Source: DATDOO01 sp035293245 | GTDB lineage: Bacteria; Pseudomonadota; Gammaproteobacteria; Methylococcales; Methylococcaceae | Direction: 5' to 3' | Assembly: GCA_035293245.1 (NCBI GenBank) | Contig: DATDOO010000316.1 | Span: 1-11,894 of the forward strand | DNA: 11,894 nt | In this document: piece by piece, positions 1-7,439 of the stretch | Position numbering within the stretch: position 1 is the stretch's first letter | Layout of the letters: every line of letters starts with the position of its first letter | Notes under the pieces: generated by a model | What the model was told of the DNA's origin: nothing | The model's input: only the letters and a program-made list of their open reading frames with translations | Databases searched by the model: none | Position numbers and translations under genes: made by a program

Positions 1-1810
1 GCCGAGGGCCTTGCGTCCGGTCCGGGCGAATCCAGACCGCCGCGCGACGAGCAGCGCCGCCGCGAAGGCGGACGGCGCAACGATCGCCGCCGGCTTCCTC
101 CTCGCCGCTACCCACCAGCTTTTTCCAGAACCGCTGGATCAGCCCCGGCGACTGTTGCTCGCGCGAAGACGGGGGAACCGACGGGGCGGCGGGCTTTTCG
201 GGCGCGGGGGTGGCGGGCAGGAAATCGCGGATGGCCGCCGGTTCGGCCTGGGGCGCTTCCCAGGTCAGCACCGGCGAGCGTTCGTCGCCGGCCCTGGCCA
301 GTTCGTAGCTGCTGCGTTCTTCCTCGCCCTCGCGCAGTTCCTTGCCCTTGATGCGCTGCACTTCGTAGTGCGGGGTTTCCATCTGCCGGACGGGAATGAC
401 GAGGATCTGCACCCCTTGGCGCTGTTCGATCTGGGTGATCACGGAGCGCTTTTCGTTGAGCAGAAAGGTCGCCACTTCGATCGGCACCTGGGCGATGATT
501 TTTTCCGTGCCGCGCTTCATGGACTCTTCTTCGAGCAGGCGCAGGATGGACAGCGCCAGCGAGCCGACGGCGCGGATCGCGCCCTGTCCCCTGCAGCGCG
601 GGCAGGGAATGAGCGTGGATTCGCTCAGGGAGGGCCGCAGACGCTGGCGCGACATTTCCAGCAGGCCGAAGCGGGAGATGCGCCCCAACTGGATGCGCGC
701 CCGGTCCATCTTGACCGCGTCGCGCAGGCGGTTTTCCACCGCGCGCTGGTTTTTCACCGACATCATGTCGATGAAGTCGATGACGAACAGGCCGCCCGCG
801 TCGCGGAGCCGCAACTGGCGGGCGATTTCATCGGAGGCTTCCAGGTTGGTGTTGAGGGCCGTCTCCTCGATGTCGCCGCCCTTGGTGGCGCGCGCCGAGT
901 TGATGTCGATGCTGGTCAGGGCCTCGGTGTGGTCGATGACCAGGATGCCGCCGGAGGGCAGGGACACTTCGCGCCGGTAAGCCGACTCGATCTGGCTCTC
1001 GATCTGGTAGCGGCTGAACAGCGGTACGCTGTCTTCGTACTGCTTGGCCTTGTGGATGAAGTGCGGCATCACCTGTTGCAGGAAGCTCCTGACCAGGCGG
1101 GTGGTGGCGGGGTTGTCGATGAGGATTTCGTCGATGTCGCCGCGCAGATGGTCGCGCAGGGCGCGGATGACCACGTTGCTCTCCTGGAAGATCAGGTACG
1201 GCGCCTGTTTTTCCTTGGACGAGCGGTCGATGGCTTCCCACAGTTGCAGCAGGTAGTTGAGATCCCACTGCAATTCCTCGACGGACTTGCCGCCGCCGGC
1301 GGTGCGGATGATCATCCCCATGCCCTCGGGGATTTCGAGCTGGCTCATGGCCTCGCGCATGTCGCTGCGCGTGTCGCCCTCGATGCGCCGCGACACCCCG
1401 CCTGCACGGGGGTTGTTGGGCATCAGCACCAGATAGCTGCCGGCCAGGCTGATGTAGGTAGTGAGCGCCGCACCCTTGGTGCCGCGCTCTTCCTTCTCGA
1501 TCTGCACCACCAGTTCCTGGCCCTCGCGGATCAGGCTCCTCATGTCCTGCCGCCGGCCTTCGCCGTCGGCGTTCTGGTAGTAGGCGGGGGAGATTTCCTT
1601 GAACGGCAGGAAACCGTGGCGATCCGCGCCGTAGTTGACGAACACCGCTTCGAGGCTCGGCTCGACGCGGGTCACGATCCCTTTATAGATGTTGGATTTT
1701 TTCTGTTCCCGGGAGGGAATTTCGATGTCGAAATCGTAGAGCTTCTGCCCATCGACCAAGGCAACCCGCAACTCTTCCGGTTGCGTGGCGTTGATCAGCA
1801 TTCTTTTCAT
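1..1810 (-). CDS. rne: Ribonuclease E, 3' end outside window
   Basis: Endoribonuclease of mRNA decay and rRNA/tRNA processing; in related bacteria it scaffolds the degradosome at the inner membrane. The protein starts MKRMLINATQPEELRVALVDG, the classic RNase E N-terminus, followed by an S1 RNA-binding domain (about residues 36-120). The catalytic aspartates are visible as D302 (in SIDINSARAT) and D345 (in VIDFIDMM), one residue short of E. coli numbering. The zinc-link CPRC is at C403-C406, followed by RGQG. After about residue 510 the sequence becomes Pro/Glu/Ala-rich and holds an amphipathic stretch (GLIQRFWKKLVG, near residues 557-568), a plausible membrane anchor. The frame is open through the window edge (603 codons seen; beta/gammaproteobacterial enzymes usually have 850-1,060). 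An AGGA ribosome site lies 7 bases before the ATG. The last 30 residues seen are unusually Arg-rich and could reflect either normal low complexity or a frameshift. Confidence 0.96.
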   Translation of the reverse strand, partial: MKRMLINATQPEELRVALVDGQKLYDFDIEIPSREQKKSNIYKGIVTRVEPSLEAVFVNYGADRHGFLPFKEISPAYYQNADGEGRRQDMRSLIREGQELVVQIEKEERGTKGAALTTYISLAGSYLVLMPNNPRAGGVSRRIEGDTRSDMREAMSQLEIPEGMGMIIRTAGGGKSVEELQWDLNYLLQLWEAIDRSSKEKQAPYLIFQESNVVIRALRDHLRGDIDEILIDNPATTRLVRSFLQQVMPHFIHKAKQYEDSVPLFSRYQIESQIESAYRREVSLPSGGILVIDHTEALTSIDINSARATKGGDIEETALNTNLEASDEIARQLRLRDAGGLFVIDFIDMMSVKNQRAVENRLRDAVKMDRARIQLGRISRFGLLEMSRQRLRPSLSESTLIPCPRCRGQGAIRAVGSLALSILRLLEEESMKRGTEKIIAQVPIEVATFLLNEKRSVITQIEQRQGVQILVIPVRQMETPHYEVQRIKGKELREGEEERSSYELARAGDERSPVLTWEAPQAEPAAIRDFLPATPAPEKPAAPSVPPSSREQQSPGLIQRFWKKLVGSGEEEAGGDRCAVRLRGGAARRAAVWIRPDRTQGPR

Positions 1811-2053
1811 GCCATTGTCCTGATGCGTCCTTCGCAATGCGATCGGCCACCCGGCCGCGCAAATGCGCGCCGCGGATAGGGAGGCCCGCTGGGCCTGACA
1901 ACCCCGGCGCAAAAGTGCGCCCGGAACGGCTACGCCGGGCAGCCGATTGTGGCGGCCCGGACTGTCCGATGCCGATGTGCTAAGGACTCGTGACCGCCCG
2001 TCAAGGGTGGGCGGCGTTTAACCCTGTTTGGCGGCTCGCAAAATCTCGAAATT
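1811..2053 (-). promoter_or_regulatory. Structured 5' leader of rne
   Basis: Between rne and the exporter genes about 455 bases hold no convincing gene. The part next to rne contains several GC-rich inverted repeats: GGCC/GGCC at 1845-1856, CGCGC/GCGCG with an AAAT loop at 1856-1869, a perfect AGGCCC/GGGCCT hairpin with a 3-base loop at 1882-1896, and two hairpins that share bases 1919-1924 and so exclude each other (1903-1924 and 1919-1940). RNase E controls its own mRNA through the 5' leader in enterobacteria. That this leader does the same here is inference; no sequence similarity to the enteric element is claimed. Confidence 0.4.
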
Positions 2054-2081
2054 CTTCTATGCGAGCCCGCGTCAATTTCAA
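2054..2081 (-). promoter_or_regulatory. Candidate sigma-70 promoter for rne
   Basis: In the AT-richer part of the rne upstream region, on the minus strand, TTGAAA (2081-2076) and TAGAAG (2059-2054) are separated by 16 bases. Each hexamer matches the consensus at 4 to 5 positions. Transcription from here would give a leader of roughly 235 bases. This is only a pattern match. Confidence 0.22.
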
Positions 2082-2266
2082 ACTCGGGGCGCTGCCTTGC
2101 AGCGGCGCCCAGGAAATCCGGTGATCTGACAGGGTAGCGGGCGGAATCACGCCGAAAAGCGCACGCGCCGGCTGCGCATCCCTGAAATTCAGACTGAATA
2201 ACTATAGCAACCTTGGGGAGTTGCGGCAATTTGACATTAAACCTCCGTTTTTATTCACGGGGGAAA

Positions 2267-3031
2267 TTAATTCTTGATGCCCACGCCCTTGCGCAACAGC
2301 AGCAGGCTGGCACCGGCCAGGACGACGATGAATCCCGACGCCACCGCCATCGCCTGCAGAACCGGGATGTCGGAAATGCCGAGGAATCCGTAGCGGAAGG
2401 CGTTGATCATGTACAGGATGGGATTGGCCAGAGACACGCCACGCCAGACGCCGGGCAGCATGTCCACGGTAAAGAACACTCCGCCCAGATAAACCAGCGG
2501 CGTGAGGACGAAGTTGGGGACGATGGAGATGTCGTCGAAGCTGTTGGCAAACATGGCGTTGATGAAGCCGGCCAGGGAAAACAGGGTGGCGGTGAGCACG
2601 AACACGCCCAGCGCCACCGGCCAGTGCTGAATGCGCACGTCGCTGAACAACATGGAGATGACCGTCACCACGCACCCCACCGCCAGCCCGCGCGCCACGC
2701 CGCCGCATACGTATCCGGCCAGGATGATCCAGTCCGGCACCGGCGCGACCAAGAGTTCCTCGATGTAATGCTGGAATTTGGTGGAGTAGAACGAGGACAC
2801 CACGTTGCTGTACGAGTTGTTGATGACTGCCATCAACACCACGCCGGGCACGATGAAGTCGATGTAGTTGAAACCGCCCATGCGGCCGATCCTCTCGCCC
2901 ATCATGCGGCCGAAGATGAGGAAATACAGGGAAGTGGTCACGGCCACCGGCAGCAAGGTCTGCGGCCAGATGCGCATGAAGCGGTAGATTTCTTTGCGGA
3001 GGATGGTGAGGAAAGCGACGCGGTAGTTCAT
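2267..3031 (-). CDS. yadH: ABC-2 type exporter permease (YadH family)
   Basis: Inner-membrane permease of an ABC-2 exporter; the substrate is unknown. The 254-residue length matches E. coli YadH (about 256). It begins MNYRVAFLTILRKEIYRFMR, an amphipathic N-terminal segment typical of ABC-2 permeases. About six hydrophobic segments follow, with FIVPGVVLMAVI near residues 59-70 and the family-typical stretch LVYLGGVFFTVDMLPGVW followed by NPILYMINAFRYGFLG near the C-terminus. It starts 4 bases after the stop of the upstream ATPase gene and has no clear Shine-Dalgarno sequence, so translation is probably coupled. No strong terminator follows; only a weak 4-bp CCGT/ACGG stem lies just after the stop. 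YadH-like permeases are seldom characterised, so an assigned cargo (drug, lipid or polysaccharide) would be a guess. Confidence 0.88.
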   Translation of the reverse strand: MNYRVAFLTILRKEIYRFMRIWPQTLLPVAVTTSLYFLIFGRMMGERIGRMGGFNYIDFIVPGVVLMAVINNSYSNVVSSFYSTKFQHYIEELLVAPVPDWIILAGYVCGGVARGLAVGCVVTVISMLFSDVRIQHWPVALGVFVLTATLFSLAGFINAMFANSFDDISIVPNFVLTPLVYLGGVFFTVDMLPGVWRGVSLANPILYMINAFRYGFLGISDIPVLQAMAVASGFIVVLAGASLLLLRKGVGIKN

Positions 3032-3035
3032 GGGA

Positions 3036-3956
3036 TTAGTTGGGAGAGGGGCGATCCAGTAAATCCACGAACATCTGTTCCAGCCGGTTGGCCTTGTTGC
3101 GCAGGCTGCGCACGGAAATGCCCTGGGCGCCCAGTTGCTCGAACAGCCGGTTCAGGCCTACGCCCTGGGGGACATCGACTTCCAGAGTGCGCGCGCCTTC
3201 CAGCCTCAGGGAATAGCCTTCCAGTTCCGGCGCCGTTTCCAGGGGCTGGGCGAGGTCGAGGATGAAACTCTCGCTGTGCAGGCTGGCCAAGAGGGAGGCC
3301 ATGCGGGTGTTCTCCACGATCTCGCCGTGGTTGATGATGGCGATGTTGCGGCACAGGCTTTCCGCCTCTTCCAGGTAGTGGGTGGTGAGGATGATGGTGG
3401 TGCCTTCGCGGTTGATCTTGCGCAGGAATTCCCACATGGAGCGGCGGATCTCGATGTCCACCCCCGCCGTCGGCTCGTCGAGAATCAAAAGGCGCGGTTT
3501 GTGCACCAGGGCGCGGGCGATCATCAGGCGGCGTTTCATGCCGCCGGACAGCCGGCGGGAAACCCCGTCGCGCCGATCCCACAGGTCGAGCTGGCGCAGG
3601 CATTCTTCGGAAGACTCCAGGGCGCGGCGGCGCGGCACGCCGTAATAGCCGGCCTGGTTGACCAGGATGTTCAGCACCGTCTCGAACTGGTTGAAGTTGA
3701 TTTCCTGGGGCACCAGGCCGATGCACTGCTTGGCCGCCTCGCGCCCTTTGTCCAGGTCGTGGCCGAAGATGCGCACCGTGCCGGAAGTCTTGGTCACCAA
3801 CGAACTGACGATGCCGATGGTGGTGGACTTGCCGGCCCCGTTCGGGCCCAGCAGGGCGAAGAAATCGCCTTCCTCCACGTCCAGGTCGATGCCCTTGAGG
3901 GCGACCAGGCCGTTGTTGTAAGTCTTGCGAAGCTGATTAAGAGAAAGCGCCTTCAT
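3036..3956 (-). CDS. yadG: ABC exporter ATP-binding protein (YadG family)
   Basis: Cytoplasmic ATPase that powers the permease encoded just downstream. 306 residues, close to E. coli YadG (308). The nucleotide-binding domain is complete: Walker A GPNGAGKST (37-45), Q-loop Q84, signature LSGGM (136-140), Walker B LLILDEP (156-162), D-loop AGVD (164-167) and switch histidine H193. A C-terminal domain of about 90 residues follows (from about 215), as in DrrA/YadG-type ATPases. The frame stays open far upstream of the ATG, but homologues begin at MKAL, and the extra upstream part lies antisense to the phosphatase gene, so the start at 3956 is chosen. No Shine-Dalgarno sequence is seen; a TAAAAT box at 3965-3970 sits so close to the ATG that a very short or absent leader is possible. 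Divergent from the phosphatase gene with 61 bases between. Confidence 0.92.
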   Translation of the reverse strand: MKALSLNQLRKTYNNGLVALKGIDLDVEEGDFFALLGPNGAGKSTTIGIVSSLVTKTSGTVRIFGHDLDKGREAAKQCIGLVPQEINFNQFETVLNILVNQAGYYGVPRRRALESSEECLRQLDLWDRRDGVSRRLSGGMKRRLMIARALVHKPRLLILDEPTAGVDIEIRRSMWEFLRKINREGTTIILTTHYLEEAESLCRNIAIINHGEIVENTRMASLLASLHSESFILDLAQPLETAPELEGYSLRLEGARTLEVDVPQGVGLNRLFEQLGAQGISVRSLRNKANRLEQMFVDLLDRPSPN

Positions 3957-4017
3957 AGAATAGAATTTTAACAGACCGTGCCCGCCCTCCCGCGCTACCC
4001 GAACCGAGACTTCATCC

Positions 4018-5517
4018 GTGCCGCAAAACCGTTCGCCCGATACCGTCGCCGCCCTCGACCTCGGTTCCAACAGTTTCCATCTCATCGTCGCCCGGCTGCG
4101 CGGCGGGGAGGTGCACGTGGTGGACCGCCTCCGCGAAATGGTGCGCCTGGGGGCCGGGCTCACCGCGGGCGGCATCCTGCTCGATCCCGCCCAGCGCCGC
4201 GCCCTGGAGTGCCTGGAGCGCTTCGGCCAGCGCCTGCGCGACCTGCCGCCGGGCACAGTGCGGGCGGTCGGCACCAAAACCCTGCGCACCGCCCTGAACG
4301 CCGACGCGTTTCTCGACAAGGCCGAACGCCTGCTGGGCCATCCCATCGAAATCATCTCCGGAGTGGAAGAAGCCCGCCTGATTTACCACGGCGTTTCCCG
4401 CGCCCTGGCTTTCGACGAACGCCGCAGGCTGGTCATGGACATCGGCGGCGGCAGCACCGAACTCATCATCGGTGAAAACGGCGCGCCGCTGATCATGGAA
4501 AGCCTGGACATGGGCTGTGTGTCCATGAGCCAGAAGCATTTCAAGAGCGGCAAAATCACGCCCAAATCCTTCCGCCGCGCCGTTCTCGCCGCCCAGGTCG
4601 AACTGGAACCGGTGGAAATCGAGTTGCGCCGCGGGCGCTGGGAGGAGGCGGTCGGCGCTTCCGGTACCCTGCGCGCCATCGACAAGATCCTCCGCGAAGC
4701 GGGCTGGAGCCAGAGCGGCATCACCCCCGCCGGCCTCCAGCGGCTGGCGGAAGCCACCCTGGCATGCGGCCACGTGGAGCGGCTCAAGCTGCCCGGTCTC
4801 AATCCGGAGCGCGCGCCGGTGTTCCCCGGCGGACTCGCCATCCTCCTCGCCACCTTCCAGGCGCTGGGCGTCGAGCGCATGACGGTTTCCGACGGCGCGC
4901 TGCGCGAAGGCCTGCTTTACGACCTGTTGGGGCGCATCCGCCATGAGGACGTGCGCGAGCGCAGCGTCGCGCATCTGGCGCAGCGCTTCCATGCCGACAA
5001 CGCGCACGCCAAGCGCGTCGTCGCCACCCTGCGGCATTGCCTGGCGCAAATTTCTTCGCCGCCGCCCCTCGATGCGGAAGAAAGCGCCCAGTGGCTGGAC
5101 TGGGCGGCGGCGCTGCACGAAATCGGCCTGGACATCGCCCACCACCAGCATCACAAGCACGGCGCCTACATCGTCGAAAACGCCGACCTGCCCGGCTTCT
5201 CCCAGCAGGAGCAGCAACGCCTCGCCATGCTGGTGCGCGCCCACCGGCGCAAATTTCCCCTCAAGCTGTTCAAGGAACTGGCGCCGCCCTGGAACAAGAC
5301 CGCCGTCCCCCTCGCCTGCCTGCTGCGGCTGGCGGTGCTGCTGAACCGGGGGCGTGGAGCCGGCGCGCTGCCGGATTTCGTTTTCCGCCTGGAAGACACC
5401 GGCATGGTGGTGCGTTTCCCGACCGGCTGGCTGGCCGAGCACCCCCTGACCGAGGCGGATCTGGTTCAGGAGGCCGCCCACCTGCAAGAGGCGGGATTAA
5501 GGCTGGAGTATTCCTGA
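4018..5517 (+). CDS. ppx: Exopolyphosphatase / GppA-family phosphatase
   Basis: Predicted to remove terminal phosphates from inorganic polyphosphate and possibly the 5' phosphate of pppGpp, in the cytosol. 499 residues, the usual length for the Ppx subgroup with a C-terminal helical domain. The ASKHA-fold motifs are present: phosphate-1 loop DLGSNSFHL (14-22), GTKTLR (85-90), SGVEEARLIYHGV (114-126), where the EE pair covers the catalytic glutamate position, and phosphate-2 loop MDIGGGSTEL (140-149). The C-terminal half has an HD-like segment (AALHEIGLDI, then a His-rich run and HGAYI, around residues 365-385) followed by DLPGF. The start is GTG at 4018; an ATG in frame near the conserved N-terminus is missing, and a weak GAG lies about 10 bases upstream. 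Ppx versus GppA cannot be settled from sequence alone; length and the HD-like domain favour Ppx. Confidence 0.92.
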   Translation: MPQNRSPDTVAALDLGSNSFHLIVARLRGGEVHVVDRLREMVRLGAGLTAGGILLDPAQRRALECLERFGQRLRDLPPGTVRAVGTKTLRTALNADAFLDKAERLLGHPIEIISGVEEARLIYHGVSRALAFDERRRLVMDIGGGSTELIIGENGAPLIMESLDMGCVSMSQKHFKSGKITPKSFRRAVLAAQVELEPVEIELRRGRWEEAVGASGTLRAIDKILREAGWSQSGITPAGLQRLAEATLACGHVERLKLPGLNPERAPVFPGGLAILLATFQALGVERMTVSDGALREGLLYDLLGRIRHEDVRERSVAHLAQRFHADNAHAKRVVATLRHCLAQISSPPPLDAEESAQWLDWAAALHEIGLDIAHHQHHKHGAYIVENADLPGFSQQEQQRLAMLVRAHRRKFPLKLFKELAPPWNKTAVPLACLLRLAVLLNRGRGAGALPDFVFRLEDTGMVVRFPTGWLAEHPLTEADLVQEAAHLQEAGLRLEYS

Positions 5518-5567
5518 AAGGGGCGTCGGGTTATCCCGGGTCTTCCTATAAATATCATTAATTTTGT

Positions 5568-5652
5568 GTAGGTTGGGTTAGCGGTTCTCCGCGTAACCCA
5601 ACGCCAGCGCCGGATGTTGGGTTACGGCGTAGGAACGCCTAAGCCAACCTAC
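5568..5652. repeat. 85-bp palindromic interspersed repeat
   Basis: The ends are imperfect inverted copies: GTAGGTTGGGTTAG at 5568-5581 and the reverse complement of GTAGGTTGGCTTAG at 5639-5652. Inside, GTTGGGTTAGCGG pairs with CCGCGTAACCCAAC (arms within 5571-5602), and GTTGGGTTACGGCG pairs imperfectly with CGCCTAAGCCAAC (arms within 5615-5648). So there are two hairpins inside a larger one. It resembles the GTAGGTTGGGTTAG-type dispersed palindromes I recall from many proteobacterial intergenic regions; this is recall, not a search. It lies between convergent genes and may act as a bidirectional terminator. Its right end overlaps the 3' end of hvfC. Confidence 0.75.
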
Positions 5653-6607
5653 GAAAGCCGAGCACCCCGCGCCCGACCAGTTCGCGCACGATTTCCGCTC
5701 CCATGCGCAGCACCTCCGCGGAACCGGGCTGGCCCAGTTCCGCCGCGATTTGTTCCAGCAGCGCCCGCGCGGTGGTGCCCGGCGCCTCCCGCCAGAGTTG
5801 CAGCAGGCGATAGGTGGACGGGGTGATTTCGCTGAAGTGGACCCGATCGCCGCCGTCCCGGTACACCACCAGACAGGTCGGCTGGTCCGGCGCTTGGGCG
5901 GGCTGGACATCCGGGCCGATCTCGTGCACCGGGAAACGGTAGGCCAGAGGCCAGGCCAGTTCCGAGAGGACGAGCGGCGTATCGAGCAGCGTTTCGTCAT
6001 CGCGCGGCGCCGTGAATTCCGCCGGCGCCACCCCCTCGGCGATGGCCAAGGCCATTTCCACCCATTCGTAGTGCGCCAGTTCCAGCAGGAACGGCGGGTC
6101 TTCCGCCCGTTCGCCGCGTTCCTCGGCGAGGTAGGCGAGGAACTCCTCGGCGATGGCGGAGAAATAAGGTGTGCGGCAACGGTGGCGGGCGAAAAAATCC
6201 TCGGCCAGCGCCGTCCAGCGCGCGTCGTCGAGAATCCGGCGCAGCACCGGAAAGTTGCTGGAAAGGAACCCGCCGATATTGTTGAAGAACAACTCCCGGT
6301 ACAGGGCCATGCGGCGCGGCGGCACGTCCGGAGGCGCGGGATGGGCGCGCGGGTCGCGGATGTGGCCGGCGAAGCGGTATTGCAGTTCGCGCAACCGGTC
6401 AAACTGAAAGTCGCAGCGACCGTGCTCACCCAAAGTTTCCGGGCAATCCTGCCCGGAACCCGATTCGGTTCCCCCCTTTTCCAAAGGGGGGAGACAGGGC
6501 TTCTGGACACAACTTAGGGCAGGTTCCTGCGCAGGGCTGGGGTGCATGGCGTGGCGCCTCTCGTCGAGAGAGGCGGGATCGCCGTGCTCGTCAGGCGCGG
6601 AGTGCAT
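5639..6607 (-). CDS. hvfC: DUF2063 / HvfC-family RiPP maturation partner
   Basis: Partner protein of the MNIO maturase HvfB. In characterised MNIO systems the DUF2063-type protein binds the precursor leader and the enzyme. The conserved domain runs from FDRLRELQYRFAGHIRDP through the family hallmark RRMALYRELFFNNIGGFL and FPVLRRIL to the C-terminus LVGRGVLGF, about 256 residues and the normal length. Ahead of it lie about 66 extra residues (start at 6607) without family resemblance, encoded by a duplicated start region and two palindromes. Possible starts are ATG 6622 (no ribosome site), ATG 6607 (GAGG 9 bases upstream; overlaps hvfB by 17 bases; chosen), ATG 6547 (GAGAGG 9 bases upstream) and TTG 6433 (just before the domain). 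The last residues RRLA and the TAG stop come from the palindromic repeat at 5568-5652. Family assignment is firm; the start is not. Confidence 0.85.
   Translation of the reverse strand: MHSAPDEHGDPASLDERRHAMHPSPAQEPALSCVQKPCLPPLEKGGTESGSGQDCPETLGEHGRCDFQFDRLRELQYRFAGHIRDPRAHPAPPDVPPRRMALYRELFFNNIGGFLSSNFPVLRRILDDARWTALAEDFFARHRCRTPYFSAIAEEFLAYLAEERGERAEDPPFLLELAHYEWVEMALAIAEGVAPAEFTAPRDDETLLDTPLVLSELAWPLAYRFPVHEIGPDVQPAQAPDQPTCLVVYRDGGDRVHFSEITPSTYRLLQLWREAPGTTARALLEQIAAELGQPGSAEVLRMGAEIVRELVGRGVLGFRRLA
6437..6491. repeat. Pair of perfect 9-bp palindromes inside hvfC 5' region
   Basis: TTCCGGGCA / TGCCCGGAA (6437-6445 and 6450-6458, 4-base loop) is followed 12 bases later by CCCCCCTTT / AAAGGGGGG (6471-6479 and 6483-6491, 3-base loop). 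Both stems are perfect. The second resembles the C-run/G-run dispersed palindromes common in some proteobacterial genomes, which read as PLEKGG-like peptides when they fall inside genes; here it reads LPPLEKGG. They lie upstream of the conserved DUF2063 domain, in the part of hvfC that homologues lack, which suggests insertion. Confidence 0.7.
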
Positions 6608-6620
6608 GGTGTGGCGCCTC
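6542..6620. repeat. 19-bp direct repeat duplicating an SD-ATG unit
   Basis: GTGCATGGCGTGGCGCCTC at 6542-6560 and GTGCATGGTGTGGCGCCTC at 6602-6620 differ at one base and lie exactly 60 bases apart, so they are in phase. Read on the minus strand each gives GAGGCGCCAC(A/G)CCATGCAC, that is a GAGG ribosome-site-like motif 9 bases before an ATG. The hvfC frame therefore shows RRHTMH and RRHAMH 20 residues apart. A CCTCTC/GAGAGG inverted repeat overlaps the left copy at 6557-6573. Confidence 0.8.
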
Positions 6621-7439
6621 ATGCGCTTGTTGGAAGGCGCGGATGGTGCTCACCTCGCGCAGCAGTTCCGCCAGCGGCGGGATGTTGAAGTCGCGCTCCA
6701 GCAAAGTCGGAAACACCCCGTGCCAACCGTAGGCCGCGTCCAGCAGGCCCCATACCGGGTCGATGACTTCCGCGCCGTGGGTGTCGACGAGGAAGTCCAC
6801 CTCCTCCACGTAGTGGCCGGCGATGTGGGCATACACGATGCGCCGGGCGGGGACGGCGCGCAGGAACTCGCGGGCATCGTAGCCGTGGTTGACGCTGTTG
6901 ACGTAAATGTTGTTCACGTCCAGCAACAGGCCGCAGTCGGCCTCCTCCAGCACCGCGTTGAGAAAGTCGATTTCCGCCATTTCCCGGCCCGGCGCGGCGT
7001 AGTAGGAGATATTCTCGATGGCGATGGACCGCTCCAGGGCATCCTGCACCTGCCGCACCCGCCGGGCGGCGTGGCGGACGGCTTCCTCGGTGAACGGCAG
7101 CGGCATGAGGTCGTAAAGCAGGCCGTCGTCGCTGCAATAGCTCAGATGTTCGCTGTACAGGGCGATCTGGTGCCGGTCCAGGAAAATTTTCAGTTCACAC
7201 AGAAAGTCCGCATCCAGCGGTTCCGGGCCACCCAGGGACAAGGACAGGCCGTGGCAGACGAAGGGATGGCGCTCGGTCATGCCGCGGAACAGCTTGCCGG
7301 CGCGTCCGCCGACCTTCATCCAGTTTTCCGGGGCCACCTCGAAAAAATCCACGCCGGCCAGGGGGCGGGCGTGGATTTCCTCGATGAACACGCGGCGCAG
7401 GCCCAAGCCTGCGCCGCAAATGGCGGGGGCGGGGATCAT
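6591..7439 (-). CDS. hvfB: MNIO (DUF692) peptide maturase, HvfB type
   Basis: Multinuclear non-haem iron-dependent oxidase that modifies cysteines of the HvfA precursor; the family includes MbnB of methanobactin synthesis. 282 residues in a TIM-barrel fold. Candidate iron ligands stand in the family's conserved positions: H63 (VCHGLSLSLGG), H98 (YSEHLSY), E142 (IENISYY), D174/N177 (LLDVNNIYVN), H185 (NHG), H205/H209 (HIAGHY) and H221 (DTHG). The N-terminal GAGLGLR and FEVAPENW are also typical. The start at 7439 overlaps the hvfA stop as ATGA, so translation is coupled; the frame is open further upstream, but that part is antisense or shadow to hvfA and is rejected. The 3' end overlaps the likely hvfC start. 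Family call is firm; the HvfB subtype rests on the neighbouring EGKC-type precursor and DUF2063 gene. Confidence 0.95.
   Translation of the reverse strand: MIPAPAICGAGLGLRRVFIEEIHARPLAGVDFFEVAPENWMKVGGRAGKLFRGMTERHPFVCHGLSLSLGGPEPLDADFLCELKIFLDRHQIALYSEHLSYCSDDGLLYDLMPLPFTEEAVRHAARRVRQVQDALERSIAIENISYYAAPGREMAEIDFLNAVLEEADCGLLLDVNNIYVNSVNHGYDAREFLRAVPARRIVYAHIAGHYVEEVDFLVDTHGAEVIDPVWGLLDAAYGWHGVFPTLLERDFNIPPLAELLREVSTIRAFQQAHEAPHHALRA

Noticed and set aside
11..1879. 622-codon plus-strand open frame
   Set aside because: It is codon-for-codon antisense to rne, whose protein is clearly RNase E with all active-site residues. Long antisense frames are expected at this GC content.
1930..2229. 99-codon minus-strand open frame in the rne upstream region
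   Set aside because: No recognisable motif, no ribosome site, and it overlaps hairpin-rich leader sequence. Left as non-coding, though a small protein cannot be fully excluded.
2231..2262. Possible terminator after the exporter permease gene
   Set aside because: Only a 4-bp CCGT/ACGG stem with no convincing U-run on the minus strand; too weak to call.
2213..3265. 350-codon plus-strand open frame
   Set aside because: Antisense to the permease and part of the ATPase gene; His/Asp/Gln-rich shadow composition.
3956..3972. TAGAAT-like boxes as a ppx promoter
   Set aside because: Two overlapping TAGAAT boxes on the plus strand lack a -35 partner at proper spacing, and the same bases could serve the opposite direction.
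4012..5487. 491-codon minus-strand open frame opposite ppx
   Set aside because: Shadow of the phosphatase gene; no recognisable motifs.
5568..5652. CRISPR-like repeat array
   Set aside because: Repeats are inverted, not regularly spaced direct repeats, and there is no spacer pattern or cas gene.
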